Shown: in pieces, positions 9,498 through 19,800 of the stretch
How the letters are laid out: every line of letters begins with the position of its first letter
How positions within the stretch are numbered: position 1 is the stretch's first letter
Source: JAHDHW01 sp965220465
GTDB lineage: Bacteria > Bacteroidota > Bacteroidia > Chitinophagales > Saprospiraceae
Reading direction: 5' to 3'
NCBI GenBank assembly: GCA_965220465.1
Contig: CBDCPZ010000022.1
Span: 186,001 to 250,000, forward strand
Length of the DNA stretch: 64,000 nucleotides
The notes under the pieces: generated by a model
Seen by the model: the letters and a program-made list of their open reading frames with translations, nothing else
Database searches by the model: none
What the model was told of the DNA's origin: nothing
Translations under genes and position numbers: made by a program

Positions 9498-9797
9498 AGC
9501 ATTTCAAAAACTGTAAATTTGAATTTTATTCAAATATTGCATCTTTTTTTATAAAAATACCCTTCAAAACTTTTACGTTTCAAAAAGGAGAATAGGTGCA
9601 ATAGAGTGGAAAATAGGAGGAGGAAAAGCGATTATAAAACGCATTTATTCCATATATATTACCTTCTTTGGTAAATCATTGTGGTCATTCAAAAAAAAGA
9701 AATAAAAGCGACCGAAGGAAGCGTTGGTTATTATTTTTGGATGACTTAAAACACAAGGTTTGCCAAAGAACTTTATCTTAATAAACCTTAATAAAAA
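9498..9797. other. Intergenic region between divergent genes
   Basis: 300 bases separate the divergent TonB-domain and HAD genes. I see an 8-bp-arm AT-rich dyad, ATTTGAAT and ATTCAAAT, at 9517-9535 about 20 bases before the minus-strand start codon. It could be an operator or chance. Nothing else is recognisable, and no ORF or RNA gene is apparent. Confidence 0.4.
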
Positions 9798-10436
9798 ATG
9801 CCTAAGCTGATCATCTTTGATTGTGACGGAGTCCTCGTCGACAGTGAGCCGTTGTCAAATCGTGTCATTGCCGAGTTTATGACGGAAATAGGAATTCCAA
9901 TGACGACGGCTGAAGCAGTCCAATTGTTTGCCGGGGGATCGCTTCAAAGGGTCAATGAATTTATTCTTTCAAAAAAGGGCCATCCCGGACCTCCGGGCAT
10001 GGAAGATATTTATCGGGAAAGAAGTTATGCTTTGTTTCAAAAAGAGTTGCAACCTATTCCAGGTATTGAGAAAGCATTGGAAACGATTAATTATAAAAGA
10101 TGTGTCGCCTCAAACGGGCCTTTGCACAAAATGAAACTCAACCTGGAACTAACGGGGCTTTCTGCCTTTTTTGGAGATGATCTTTTTAGTGCTTATGAAA
10201 TTGGGCATTGGAAACCTGATCCACGACTATTTTTGCATGCCGCTGAAAAAAAGGGCTACCCTCCGGATAAATGCATTATGATTGAAGATAGTATTCATGG
10301 AATTCATGCTGCTAAATCTGCGGGTATGCGCGTCCTGGGTTTTAGCAATTCAGAATATGGTCATAAACTGGAAGCCGAAGGCGTTCCTACTTTCAATTCT
10401 ATGGATGATCTTGCAGAAATTTTAAATGACTTTTAA
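9798..10436 (+). CDS. HAD-superfamily phosphatase, beta-phosphoglucomutase-like
   Basis: 212 residues. Motif I is DCDGVLVDSE (nucleophile Asp8, acid Asp10), motif II is ASNGP, motif III Lys lies in GHWKPDPRLF, and motif IV is MIEDSIHGIHAA. A helical C1 cap lies between motifs I and II. This is HAD subfamily IA, variant 3 (the DS/VDSE signature), which includes YieH-type 6-phosphogluconate phosphatases and beta-phosphoglucomutases. The exact substrate cannot be read from sequence. It stands alone, divergent from the TonB-domain gene. Confidence 0.88.
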   Translation: MPKLIIFDCDGVLVDSEPLSNRVIAEFMTEIGIPMTTAEAVQLFAGGSLQRVNEFILSKKGHPGPPGMEDIYRERSYALFQKELQPIPGIEKALETINYKRCVASNGPLHKMKLNLELTGLSAFFGDDLFSAYEIGHWKPDPRLFLHAAEKKGYPPDKCIMIEDSIHGIHAAKSAGMRVLGFSNSEYGHKLEAEGVPTFNSMDDLAEILNDF

Positions 10437-10437
10437 A

Positions 10438-10797
10438 TTAGTCTTTTTTTGCTTGAAAATAATGAAACAATAAAGCAAGTAGTGCCATAAAAAGTCCTAA
10501 AAATTCACGTAAATATTCAATGTAAGGTGACTCCGCTTTCATCGATCCTGTAAATGATGGCATGCCTTCATTTACCCAATCAATTACACTCGGAATCAAA
10601 GTGAGCATCCATATAATACAGACACCAATTACTGTTATAATGACGTTTTTGTTGTATTTTTCAACAACTCCAAATCCCGAAATTGTAGCAACTGTACCAT
10701 AAAAAATAATCCAATAATATGGATCAGGATCATTAAATTGTACTACCGCGAAAAGCGCAAAAAGCAATGACAGAATTATATTTACAATTTTCATCAT
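10438..10797 (-). CDS. TMEM220-like small membrane protein
   Basis: About 119 residues from ATG 10797. In-frame TTG at 10824 would give a less typical start. There are four predicted membrane helices (about residues 2-17, 23-38, 47-62 and 95-112 of the ATG form) and the signature FNDPDPYYWIIFY near residues 19-31, which marks the TMEM220 family. Its molecular function is unknown. The stop lies one base past the HAD stop, so the two genes converge. Confidence 0.72.
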   Translation of the reverse strand: MMKIVNIILSLLFALFAVVQFNDPDPYYWIIFYGTVATISGFGVVEKYNKNVIITVIGVCIIWMLTLIPSVIDWVNEGMPSFTGSMKAESPYIEYLREFLGLFMALLALLFHYFQAKKD

Positions 10798-10997
10798 TTT
10801 TAATAGTAAGTTTAAAAAAGGCAAACAACGTTACGAATTATTGAGCTGCCGACCTAAAACAAAACGATCAATTATCCAATTTGATCGATAAATAAAAGGA
10901 CTTTGTCAACTTAATCAAAAAGCTGCCTTTCTAAATATAAAATATCGTTATCTTATTCTTTCTTTTTAATTAATCAATTAATTTTAAAACAAAAGAC

Positions 10998-11534
10998 ATG
11001 ACCTTTTTTAAACCTGTATACCTGAAAAAATCATTTTTTTTAACCACTTTGTCCACTATTCTTCTCAGTTGCAACGAACCTACGATTAATCATGAAGTTT
11101 CATCAAATTCAGAGAATAACCAATCTGAAATGGTTGAAAAAACCTCGACGGAATTCGACTCACTCAGAGCTGCAAAAAATGGCGCAGACGACTATGGAAT
11201 GAAAACATATGTTATGGCTTTTTTGAAAAGAGGACCAAATCGGGATATGGATAAAGAAAAAGCAACCGAGTTGCAATCAGCACATATGGCGAATATCGGA
11301 CGGTTGGCCGAAGCTGGAAAACTGGTGCTTGCCGGTCCGTTTTTTGGCGATGGAGATTTACGTGGAATTTATATTTTTGATGTGGAAACGATTGAGGAGG
11401 CAGAGACTTTGACCAATTCCGATCCAGCGATCCAGGCTGGAAGTTTGGTCATGGAATTAATCCCCTGGTATGGATCAGCTGCCTTGATGGAAATAAACGA
11501 AATTCATCAAAAAATTGCTAAAATTGAAATTTAA
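10998..11534 (+). CDS. Lipoprotein with a YciI-like domain
   Basis: 178 residues. The N-terminus is a lipoprotein signal (hydrophobic stretch, then LLSCNEP with Cys near residue 26) and a polar linker follows. About residues 70-160 resemble the YciI/YCGL ferredoxin-like fold: YVMAFLKRGPNRDMD, HMANIGRLAEAGKLVLAGPFFGDGDLRGIYIF, then the TLTNSDPAIQAGSLVMELIPWYG block. YciI-like domains bind small ligands, and enzyme activity is mostly unproven. Export as a lipoprotein is less usual for this domain. The gene converges with the TonB receptor, the stops abutting at 11534/11535. Confidence 0.75.
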   Translation: MTFFKPVYLKKSFFLTTLSTILLSCNEPTINHEVSSNSENNQSEMVEKTSTEFDSLRAAKNGADDYGMKTYVMAFLKRGPNRDMDKEKATELQSAHMANIGRLAEAGKLVLAGPFFGDGDLRGIYIFDVETIEEAETLTNSDPAIQAGSLVMELIPWYGSAALMEINEIHQKIAKIEI

Positions 11535-13910
11535 TCAAAACTCTACCCGATAGCTCAAAATAGGAATTAAACCCAATTGGTTTTTCTCTACGAGCGCTCC
11601 TTTTTGAACATCATAATAGCTGAAAGCAACGTTTTGGTTGTTGGTCAAATTTTGAATGTCCAAAGCAATTGTTTCCGTATATTTCGGTTTGTTGATTTTA
11701 TAATAAACCCTTAAATCAATTTTAAAATATGCTGGCTGTTGAATGCTAAATGCTTCATTTTCAATGTAAACAGTCTCGCCAGTAATTTCCGAAGCACCAA
11801 CATCTATCGGTGTTTCTCTAAATCCACCACGATACGTTAAATGCGCATTTATGCCAAGCACCTTATTTTTTTTGTCCTTATCCCAATGGAATTCTTTTCC
11901 TCCCGTAACATTGAAAATATAGTTTCCATTATAACGGGTGTCTCTTTTTATACCATCGCCACCAGTATATTTTGACTCATAATAAGTACCGTTTGCCAAT
12001 AAAAAATAATTGCCTGTGAAGTTTTTTGTAACACTAATTTCAAGGCCATAATTCTCTCCGGTTCCAAGATTCACCAGCGTATCCTTAATAAATCCTTCTA
12101 ACATATTCAAAGCTGAAAAACTGCTAACCCTGTCATCAACAATCGGAACATCAAAAAGGCTTTGGTAATAAATTTCCCCTCTCAAATTGATTGTTTGCTG
12201 AAACGTTTTTTCATAACCTAAAATCATATGATGCGCCTTTGTAAAGCCCAGCATTTCGTTAGGATTGCCTCCTTCAATATCAGCAAAATATAATTGTGGC
12301 AATTGCAATTTGCTGTGAAGGCCGTAGGCCAAACTCAGGTGCTGATTTTGTGGCAAATTGTAAGTCAACGATGCTCTGGGTTCGATTGACTGGCTTTTGT
12401 TAAATGTAAAATATTGAAAGCGCAGCCCCAGGTTAAGGATTAATAAATCTCTTATTATATTTTCAAAATTAAAAAAAGGTTGGATTAATAAACCCTGGCC
12501 ACTTCCTTTCGAAGTCTGTTCAGATCCATCGACATTTGCAAAAATATCATAGTCTAAATGAATCAAATCCAGCCCAATATCAAATCGATTTTGGTTGTTG
12601 ATTTTGTGATTAAAAATGGTTGAAAAGGCTACTTTTTGTTCTTTGTAATTATCGTTTTCAATATTTTGTAAAACCAGTTCATCATTCAGACGATTGCCAA
12701 TTCGATTGTTTTCGAGTGCCGAAATTGCGAAGACAGTTTTCCAAATCGAAGCAGTTTCGACCGGCAAAGTATGCGTTGCTCCGATCGCTCCCATTTTCGA
12801 ATCGAAACTGATGTCGTAGCGATCTTTGTCAAATTCCCAAACGGATGTATCGCGTTGCGCTTCAAAAATATTTTCGCTGAGTCCTCCCATTCCAAATAAA
12901 GTGAACCTTCCGACTTTTTTTGTAGGAAAAGAAAGGTTGAAAGATAAATCCTGAAAAGTAATCGCTTCATCTCCCAATTCGACTCCAATCGCCGACAGTA
13001 AACCAAGCGTCGAATATCGATAATTGATTAAAAAAGAAGCATCATTTTTTTTTGAAAATGGCCCTTCCGCAGCGATATCCAGTCCAACTAAACCTGCTTG
13101 AGCAGTAAATTCATATTGCTCGCTATTGCCTTGTCGAAGGCGCATGTCCATCACTCCGGAAAGGGAATTTCCGTATTGAGCTGGAAATGCATCGGTTAAA
13201 AAATGAGACGTGCTAAGCAATTGAGCACTGAGGATATTTACCCCGCCACCGTTTTGTGTAGAGCGATCACTAAAAGTTCCCGCATTATTGGTATGATTTG
13301 GATTGACAATTTCTACCCCTTCAATTTGCCAAACCATATTATTCGGGCTGTTGCCACGAATTGATATTCCATTCGTTTGGTCATTGGTGTTTGTGACACC
13401 GGCAAAAGTCAGCGATAGTCTTGCAGGATCGAAAAAAGTTGCCGGAAACCGGAGCGTTTCTTCCCGTGTAATAATATAGGAACTGACGGGACTAATTGCT
13501 TTTGAAGAAATTCGATCTCCTTTTACAATAACTGCGGCAATTTGAGTTTCAGTTTGTTGAAGCATTAATTCCAGGACCGTTTCTTTTCCAGATTCCACCA
13601 GAACTTCAGTAACGATAAGCGTTTCGTAGCCCAAATAATTTATTTTCAATTCATATCGACCAACGACAATATTTTCTAACCTGAAATTTCCATCTTCATC
13701 CGTCGCTACGCCGATAATTGGATCAGTTTTTAATATTTCAACTGTTGCTCCTACCAAAGCTAATTCGGTGTCCGTATCGACTACTTTGCCGCGGATAGTT
13801 TGAGTTGGTTTTTGTGCAAAACTATTTATTAAAAAAAAGAAAAGAGGCAGGAATATAAAGATCTTTTTAACCTTTAAATTACTACCTCCACGGTTTTCAA
13901 ATTCACTCAT
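11535..13910 (-). CDS. TonB-dependent outer-membrane receptor, CarboxypepD-type
   Basis: 791 residues. A signal segment at about residues 15-32 (IFIFLPLFFFLINSFAQ) is followed by a carboxypeptidase-regulatory-like domain (about 36-125, RGKVVDTDTELALVGATVEI), a plug domain (about 130-255, with GISIRGNSPNNMVWQIEGVEI) and a beta-barrel ending ILSYRVEF. No SusD partner is adjacent, so it is not a classic SusCD pair. Its stop-to-start gap to the sugar isomerase upstream is 27 bases on the same strand, suggesting that it imports the substrate handled by the neighbouring sugar enzymes. The ligand is unknown. Confidence 0.88.
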   Translation of the reverse strand: MSEFENRGGSNLKVKKIFIFLPLFFFLINSFAQKPTQTIRGKVVDTDTELALVGATVEILKTDPIIGVATDEDGNFRLENIVVGRYELKINYLGYETLIVTEVLVESGKETVLELMLQQTETQIAAVIVKGDRISSKAISPVSSYIITREETLRFPATFFDPARLSLTFAGVTNTNDQTNGISIRGNSPNNMVWQIEGVEIVNPNHTNNAGTFSDRSTQNGGGVNILSAQLLSTSHFLTDAFPAQYGNSLSGVMDMRLRQGNSEQYEFTAQAGLVGLDIAAEGPFSKKNDASFLINYRYSTLGLLSAIGVELGDEAITFQDLSFNLSFPTKKVGRFTLFGMGGLSENIFEAQRDTSVWEFDKDRYDISFDSKMGAIGATHTLPVETASIWKTVFAISALENNRIGNRLNDELVLQNIENDNYKEQKVAFSTIFNHKINNQNRFDIGLDLIHLDYDIFANVDGSEQTSKGSGQGLLIQPFFNFENIIRDLLILNLGLRFQYFTFNKSQSIEPRASLTYNLPQNQHLSLAYGLHSKLQLPQLYFADIEGGNPNEMLGFTKAHHMILGYEKTFQQTINLRGEIYYQSLFDVPIVDDRVSSFSALNMLEGFIKDTLVNLGTGENYGLEISVTKNFTGNYFLLANGTYYESKYTGGDGIKRDTRYNGNYIFNVTGGKEFHWDKDKKNKVLGINAHLTYRGGFRETPIDVGASEITGETVYIENEAFSIQQPAYFKIDLRVYYKINKPKYTETIALDIQNLTNNQNVAFSYYDVQKGALVEKNQLGLIPILSYRVEF

Positions 13911-13937
13911 TATTTTAACAATTGGATTTCTACAAAG

Positions 13938-14990
13938 CTACAACCCAATTATCTTTTTGTTCAACTTTTCATCGGGTTTTGACCCGGCAAAATCATCGAA
14001 AGCCCGTTCTGTGACTTTTATCATGTGATCACTAATAAAGATTGCTCCTTCGCGAGCCCCTTGTTCGCTGTCTTTGATACAACATTCCCATTCCAAAACC
14101 GCCCAACCGTCATAATCATACTGAGCCAGTTTGCTGAAAATACTTTTAAAATCTACCTGTCCATCTCCCAAAGAGCGAAAACGACCAGGCCGATCAATCC
14201 AATCCTGATAGCCACCATAAACGCCGGAGCGCCCGGAAGGATTAAATTCTGCATCTTTTACATGGAACATTTTTATTCGCTCGTGATAAATATCAATGTG
14301 CGCCAAATAATCTAATTGTTGTAAAACAAAATGACTCGGATCGTAAAGCATATTGGACCGCTTGTGGTTGTTTACTTCTTTCAAAAACCGCTCAAAAGTG
14401 ACTCCATCATGTAAATCTTCATTTGGATGGATTTCATAACAAAGATCAACTCCTGCTTCATCGAAAGCATCCAAAATTGGTGTCCATCGTTTTCCAAGTT
14501 CTTTGAATGCAGTTTCGACCAAACCTTGCGGCCGTTGGGGCCAAGGGTAAACAGTATGCCAAATTAAAGACCCCGAAAAAGTAACGTGCGCTTTCAGCCC
14601 AAGATGCTGGCTGGCTTTAGCTGCCCATTTTAATTGTTGAATCGCCCACTGCATCCGTGATTTTGGATTATTGTGATGCTCTTCAGGAGCAAAGGCATCA
14701 AACATTAGATCATACGCTGGATTCACCGCCACCAGTTGTCCTTGAAGGTGAGTGGAAAGTTCAGTGATTTGTAATCCGTAGCTTTCAACTTTGCCTTTTA
14801 AATCATCGCAATAAGTTTTGCTCTTGGCGGCTTTTTCAAGATCAATCAAACTTGACTCCCAGGTTGGGATTTGAATTCCGATATATCCTAAATCAGCTGC
14901 CCATTGGCATATTCCTTCGAGTGTATTAAAAGGTGTTTCGCTTTGTGCAAATTGTGCCAAAAAGATCGCAGGTCCTTTGATGTTTTTCAT
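13938..14990 (-). CDS. Sugar phosphate isomerase/epimerase family TIM-barrel protein
   Basis: 350 residues of the xylose-isomerase-like/AP-endonuclease-2 fold. Likely metal ligands are spaced as in the family: Glu186 (CYEIHP), Asp217 and His220 (YDPSHF), His243 (MFHVKDAEF) and Glu300/302 (LEWECC). The protein has no signal peptide, so it is cytoplasmic. Members next to Gfo/Idh/MocA and DUF1080 genes act in 3-keto-glycoside, inositol or related sugar pathways, as isomerases, epimerases or lyases. The context fits a 3-keto-sugar role, but the reaction cannot be assigned. It is spaced operon-like with DUF1761 upstream (47 bases) and the TonB receptor downstream (27 bases). Confidence 0.85.
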   Translation of the reverse strand: MKNIKGPAIFLAQFAQSETPFNTLEGICQWAADLGYIGIQIPTWESSLIDLEKAAKSKTYCDDLKGKVESYGLQITELSTHLQGQLVAVNPAYDLMFDAFAPEEHHNNPKSRMQWAIQQLKWAAKASQHLGLKAHVTFSGSLIWHTVYPWPQRPQGLVETAFKELGKRWTPILDAFDEAGVDLCYEIHPNEDLHDGVTFERFLKEVNNHKRSNMLYDPSHFVLQQLDYLAHIDIYHERIKMFHVKDAEFNPSGRSGVYGGYQDWIDRPGRFRSLGDGQVDFKSIFSKLAQYDYDGWAVLEWECCIKDSEQGAREGAIFISDHMIKVTERAFDDFAGSKPDEKLNKKIIGL

Positions 14991-15037
14991 TTTACCTAAT
15001 ATAATTCTAAAAATCTTCTGAATTCAAATTGACGAAC

Positions 15038-15463
15038 TTAAGCTGTTTCATATTTTCGCCAGGCGCCCAAAATCAAGCCGGCAACGGCTAAACTTACCAT
15101 GCTAAATCCACCAGTGATCCAGGACAAGCCGTATGGATTTTGGGCAAACATGTCATTTGTCATCGTTGATAAATGAACAAAAGAAAAGCCTATCAACAAG
15201 CCTATTCCTGCGCCCTGAAGCGCGGAATTTACATCGATTTTTGTAAAAAGCCAAGCTAAAACATATACCGGAATAACTGTAGCAACAGTATTAGTCATCC
15301 ATACTCCGCCACCTGGTGGATTTGCTTCTACAGTTGCCAGATCTAAGCCGACTAATGCCATCCACTGATCTTGAAAAAGCATTCCGTACCATAAAAATCC
15401 CAAAACATGTAATAAAACGATTGATACCCAAACAGCTGCGTGGTTAATTTTTAATTTTCCCAT
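15038..15463 (-). CDS. DUF1761 family membrane protein
   Basis: 141 residues with four predicted membrane helices (about residues 9-29, 54-74, 83-103 and 115-135). The WYGMLFQDQWMALVG segment after helix 1 is typical of DUF1761. The function is unknown. It starts 37 bases downstream of the orphan Gfo/Idh tail at 15501-15599, the sort of gap expected if a complete Gfo/Idh gene once preceded it in an operon. Confidence 0.78.
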   Translation of the reverse strand: MGKLKINHAAVWVSIVLLHVLGFLWYGMLFQDQWMALVGLDLATVEANPPGGGVWMTNTVATVIPVYVLAWLFTKIDVNSALQGAGIGLLIGFSFVHLSTMTNDMFAQNPYGLSWITGGFSMVSLAVAGLILGAWRKYETA

Positions 15464-15500
15464 AATTGTTTTTATTTTAGTTAAGAATAAGGTTAATCGT

Positions 15501-15599
15501 CTAAAATTTAATCCACTTCTGCTTACTTTTTACGGATTCTATGACTTTGTCAATAAATTGCATGCCACGCACCCCATCTTCAGCAGTTGGAAAATCGGT
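15501..15599 (-). pseudogene. Orphan 3' end of a Gfo/Idh/MocA oxidoreductase gene
   Basis: This stretch matches 23314-23412, the end of the intact Gfo/Idh gene, at 94 of 99 bases. Mismatches are at 15507, 15508, 15532, 15540 and 15543, and the last 56 bases are identical. In frame it still encodes 32 codons starting DFPTAEDGVRGMQFIDK and ending KQKWIKF plus a stop, with two residue changes (Gly to Val, Arg to Lys). There is no 5' part or start codon. Weak similarity may continue past 15599 with a gap. It is the left copy of a direct repeat around the PorP/giant-protein pair. Confidence 0.9.
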
Positions 15600-15751
15600 T
15601 TAGGTTTTTAGTTGAGTAAATTAGAAAATACTTTATTGGGTATATTACAATGAAAGTATCTTGTTTTTACATTTATTCTCACAATTTACTTTTTTATTTT
15701 TTTGAAGATACAATCCTTTAGGGCGATTTAAAAATTGACTAGTTGCTTGTT

Positions 15752-16834
15752 TTAAAACTGTGTCGGGCACGTTGTACACCCTTTTTCTCCTTCTAAATTA
15801 AACATCATCGAAATTTCTATCCCCCCTCGGTAAGTAGATACATTTCGTAAAGGTGAAATATTGACATCATACGCCACGCCGATAGTAATAATGTTAAAAA
15901 CAAGCTGTGAACTAAGAATAAGTGCATCTGCCGTAATATCATTATTGTTGGCCCGATAGCGTTTACCAACGCGAGCAGCCATTCCAACTTGAATATTCTT
16001 GATCAATCTTTTGCTTTTTGATACCGGAACTTTAATTTCTACTCCCGGAAGTGCCTGCCAATGTGGACTGTCGCCAACTATCTCTTGAAAAAGCAGAGCC
16101 AGTTTCGGTATTAAGGTTACCTTTTTTTTAGAAACTGGAATCGTAAAATTGGAATGAAAAACCCACCTGGTTGCTAACACACCTCCTTTATACGTATCAT
16201 TATTATTGATAAAAGAATAAGTGGGACGGTTAATATGATGTAATGCAAGCCCCGCTTGAAATCCTATATCTTTGTTGTTTATTTTCTCATTAAAATAAGC
16301 GACTCCCAAACCGAGGTCAAAAAGGTAAATTTGATCAGTTTGAAAATCTTCAAAGGAATTCAGGTTTGGATCCAGATAAAAGCCATCAAATTGTTCATTG
16401 AATAATAAGCCGTTAACATCAATGCGATAATTAACTGCCCCCGCTTTTACAGCTCCTGATAAGTAAGACTCCCTGTTGATTTGTTGATGATAAGCAATAG
16501 ATATCGAACCTTGATAATTGGAAAAAGAGGGGGTTCCCGCTTTATCAGCAAACAAAGAAATGCCCATCGCCCAATAGTTCGAATAATTTGAAGGACACCA
16601 ACGGGTATCATAAGTGAGCATGTAGGTTTGATATTCTGCTGCACCTAATACACTATTCCATTGATTGCGATATTTAAGGGCAACACGTTGATTGCCTTCC
16701 ATGATCCCCGTCAATGCAGGATTCAAATAAAGAGGGGCTAAACTATATTGAGAAAAATGTATATCCTGAGCAAACGTGGGCAAGAAGCCGTAAACGCAAA
16801 TTAGGACTATTATTGTTTTAAAAATATTTTTCAT
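15752..16834 (-). CDS. PorP/SprF family type IX secretion outer-membrane protein
   Basis: 360 residues. A signal peptide (about 1-22, ending LPTFAQ) is followed by the family opening DIHFSQYSLAPLYLNPALTG (about 23-42) and a predicted outer-membrane beta-barrel with the usual RWVFHSNFTIP and PGVEIKVPVSK blocks. The C-terminus reads GGIEISMMFNLEGEKGCTTCPTQF. PorP/SprF proteins bind and help surface attachment of large adhesins carrying the type-B gliding C-terminal domain. The gene directly follows such an adhesin (45-base gap), the standard pairing. Confidence 0.93.
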   Translation of the reverse strand: MKNIFKTIIVLICVYGFLPTFAQDIHFSQYSLAPLYLNPALTGIMEGNQRVALKYRNQWNSVLGAAEYQTYMLTYDTRWCPSNYSNYWAMGISLFADKAGTPSFSNYQGSISIAYHQQINRESYLSGAVKAGAVNYRIDVNGLLFNEQFDGFYLDPNLNSFEDFQTDQIYLFDLGLGVAYFNEKINNKDIGFQAGLALHHINRPTYSFINNNDTYKGGVLATRWVFHSNFTIPVSKKKVTLIPKLALLFQEIVGDSPHWQALPGVEIKVPVSKSKRLIKNIQVGMAARVGKRYRANNNDITADALILSSQLVFNIITIGVAYDVNISPLRNVSTYRGGIEISMMFNLEGEKGCTTCPTQF

Positions 16835-16879
16835 GACAACTTTTTTAGGTGAATTGGTTTCTGAAAACCACTAACAGTT

Positions 16880-19800
16880 TTATCGAATTAATAATACACT
16901 CCCTTTCAAATTTTCAATAGAACCATCCAAATAAAGAATATCAACTTGGTAAACATAAAGACCTTGTTGTAGAGGATTACCCTTGAAGTTACCATCCCAA
17001 CCGTGCTCTTGTTGATTAGGTTGAATATCATTGGCTTCAAAAACCAGCTCTCCCCAACGACTGTAAATTCTGAAAGTCTTTATTTGATCTACTGCCGGAT
17101 TACCACTGCGAACCATGAAAATATCATTGTACCCATCACCATCCGGTGTAAAGGCGTTTGGAATTGCAACTATTCTGTTTTTCTCTACCCTAACATATAC
17201 AGAATCCGTAACCTCACAACCATATGCATCTATCATATTGACAATAAAGTGTCCTGACTCTGTTGGTCGAGCAATAGGCACATCACAATCCCAACAATCC
17301 AGCGAATCTCCCTCCCATTCGAATTGTGGATTAAGTGCATTGTAATTTGTTAACAACTCTATAAATTCCCCTAACTGGATTATCGTGTCATTTATCAATA
17401 TATCGACAAATATGGAATCCGGCTCTAATATTTCAAATTCTTTTGTCAAACTGCATCCCTCTGAATCCTGAATGTTCAAAGAATAATAGCCAGGAGGCAA
17501 TTCTCCGAATCGGTTGCCCATATATGTAGAATTATTTCCCGTCAATATTGGAAAATAAGGAGGTACTCCTCCAATAATTGTATCAATATCAATTACTCCA
17601 TTGTCAGCGTTGAAGCAATCGATATGCTGTATATTCTCTATTGACTGAACCGGGAAATTTTCATCAATAGTGACTGATGCTGTATGAGAACACCCATTAC
17701 TATCAGTAATTGTAAATGCATAGTTACCCGCAGAAAGGCCTTGTAACAAGGGATCCATAGCTCCATTTTCCCATTCGTATTGATAAGAGGGCGTGCCTCC
17801 TATTCCAGAGATTTCAACTAGGCCATCATCATCCCCAAAGCATGTTACTTTCATTTGTTCAACAATAGCATGAGCCAATGGAGCAGTGGGTTGTATCATT
17901 TCATATGTATTCGCAAAAATACATCCGTTGGCATCTGTAATGGTGATTGAGTAAGAACCAGCAGTGATATTCGAAATATCTTCCGTCATTTCATCATTCG
18001 ACCAGTCATAAGAGAATGGAAAAGTGCCATTATCCACTGTTAAATCAATAAATCCAGTAGCATCTCCATAGCACAAAATGGAGTTTTGGGAATGAGATAC
18101 CTCTACCGGTTCAAATACTTCAAATTCTATATAGGCTGTATCATGGCAATCTTCAGGTGTTGAAGCAATAAGTTGTACTGTATAATTTCCTGCATCAACA
18201 TAAGAAAAACCAGGGTCGGAATCAGAAGAAAATGGCAATAGATTAGGGTAATCAAAATACCATTGATAAGAAAGATTGGTACCAATAGAATTATTTTCAA
18301 AACTAATTGCGAAAGGAGCGCAACCATCAGGAGAACCGGTTGGTGAATTAATATCAAATGCTGCACTAGGTGTCTCGTTGATTTCAATGACTACTTCATG
18401 TGAATCTATACATACACCATTATTGTCCACAATTAATTCGATAGTATAAATCCCTCCTTGATCAAAGAGATATGGATTGCTTCCATTATATGGATAAGGG
18501 ACTCCATCCACTAGCCAGGAATATCCTGTTGCTCCTGTAGATAAATCAATAAAAGAACCAGTAAGCGGCGGGCAACTTTGATCTAAAACTACCTCAAAAT
18601 CCGCTGTTGGACTAGGATTTATAGATATCCATTGGCTAGTATCATCTATGCAGCCATTGTTATCTTCAACTTCAAGTAAAATCTCAAAAGTACCAAAATT
18701 AGAAAAACTATATTCTGGGTTGCAATCACTGGGACCAGGGCCACCTGACCAAACACATTCGTTAATACTGGCAGATGATGTTGATGTATTTGTAAAAGAT
18801 ACCAGATCCCCTTGACAGGCTTCATCTGGCATTATAAAATTGGCAACAGGGTTTGGAGTAACGAGAATATTGTCTTGATAAGTATTGCTACAGCCACTAT
18901 TCAAAGTACTGGTAAGGGATATGGTATAGGTTGCCGCAGTATCGTATACATGACTTGGTGAAGGTAATATCGACGTAGTATTGTCTCCAAAATCCCAAAA
19001 ATAAGACCCCGGTCCATTTCCAATAAATAAAGCTTCTGCCCCTTCACACACCTGTGGTGGGCCAACAAAACTAATATTTGGTAGAGAATCAACCTGGATC
19101 ACAACTATATCCGTGTCAAATCCACAACCCATTACTTTTAATACTACTTCATATGTTCCTGCCGTATCATAAGAATATGTCACAGGATTTTCAGTAGAAG
19201 TTCCCGGAGGAGTATCTCCAAAGTCCCAAACTAAATCTGCACCCGGTGTGGAAAAGCTGGTAAAAGTAATTGAATCACCGACACATACAACGGGTTCGCT
19301 AACGCTGATAAAAGCATTGACATCGGTTGGGTTGATCGTTATTTCTCTTATCAAAGTATCCATTCCGCAATTATTTGTGACCACTAACATTATGGTGTGT
19401 ATGTCAGGGATTGTTGAGTTATTGATAAAATTGATACAATCCGGGACCTGTAAACTTGAAAAAGGATTAGGGTCATTGTCCATATACCATCCGAAAATAA
19501 CAGGATCGCCATAACTAGTGTTTCCAAAACAAATATCTTGTCCGGAACAATAAATTTCCGGAATTATATCAGTACCAAAATCTGCCACAGGATTCGGAGA
19601 GATAGTGATAGAATCTGTAAAAGAAGTAAAGCCACAACCATTGCTCACTTCAAGCGTAACAGGTACGGTAGTTTCAGTCGTATCTTCAGCAAAAATTATA
19701 GTTGGAGGAATTTCCATAAAAGATTCAGGCGGAGACGCAGATGGTCCAAAATCCCAATAGTAGTTTAAATTAGTACCTTGGCTCTGATTAGTAAAATTTA

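Noticed and set aside
9517..9535. AT-rich dyad ATTTGAAT/ATTCAAAT before the TonB-domain gene
   Set aside because: Short AT dyads are frequent in this AT-rich sequence. Without a known regulator it is not reported as an operator.
15600..15751. Possible attachment site or IS remnant next to the repeat
   Set aside because: No terminal inverted repeats, transposase or integrase fragments are visible. Only short chance-level dyads are seen (for example GTATCTT and AAGATAC).
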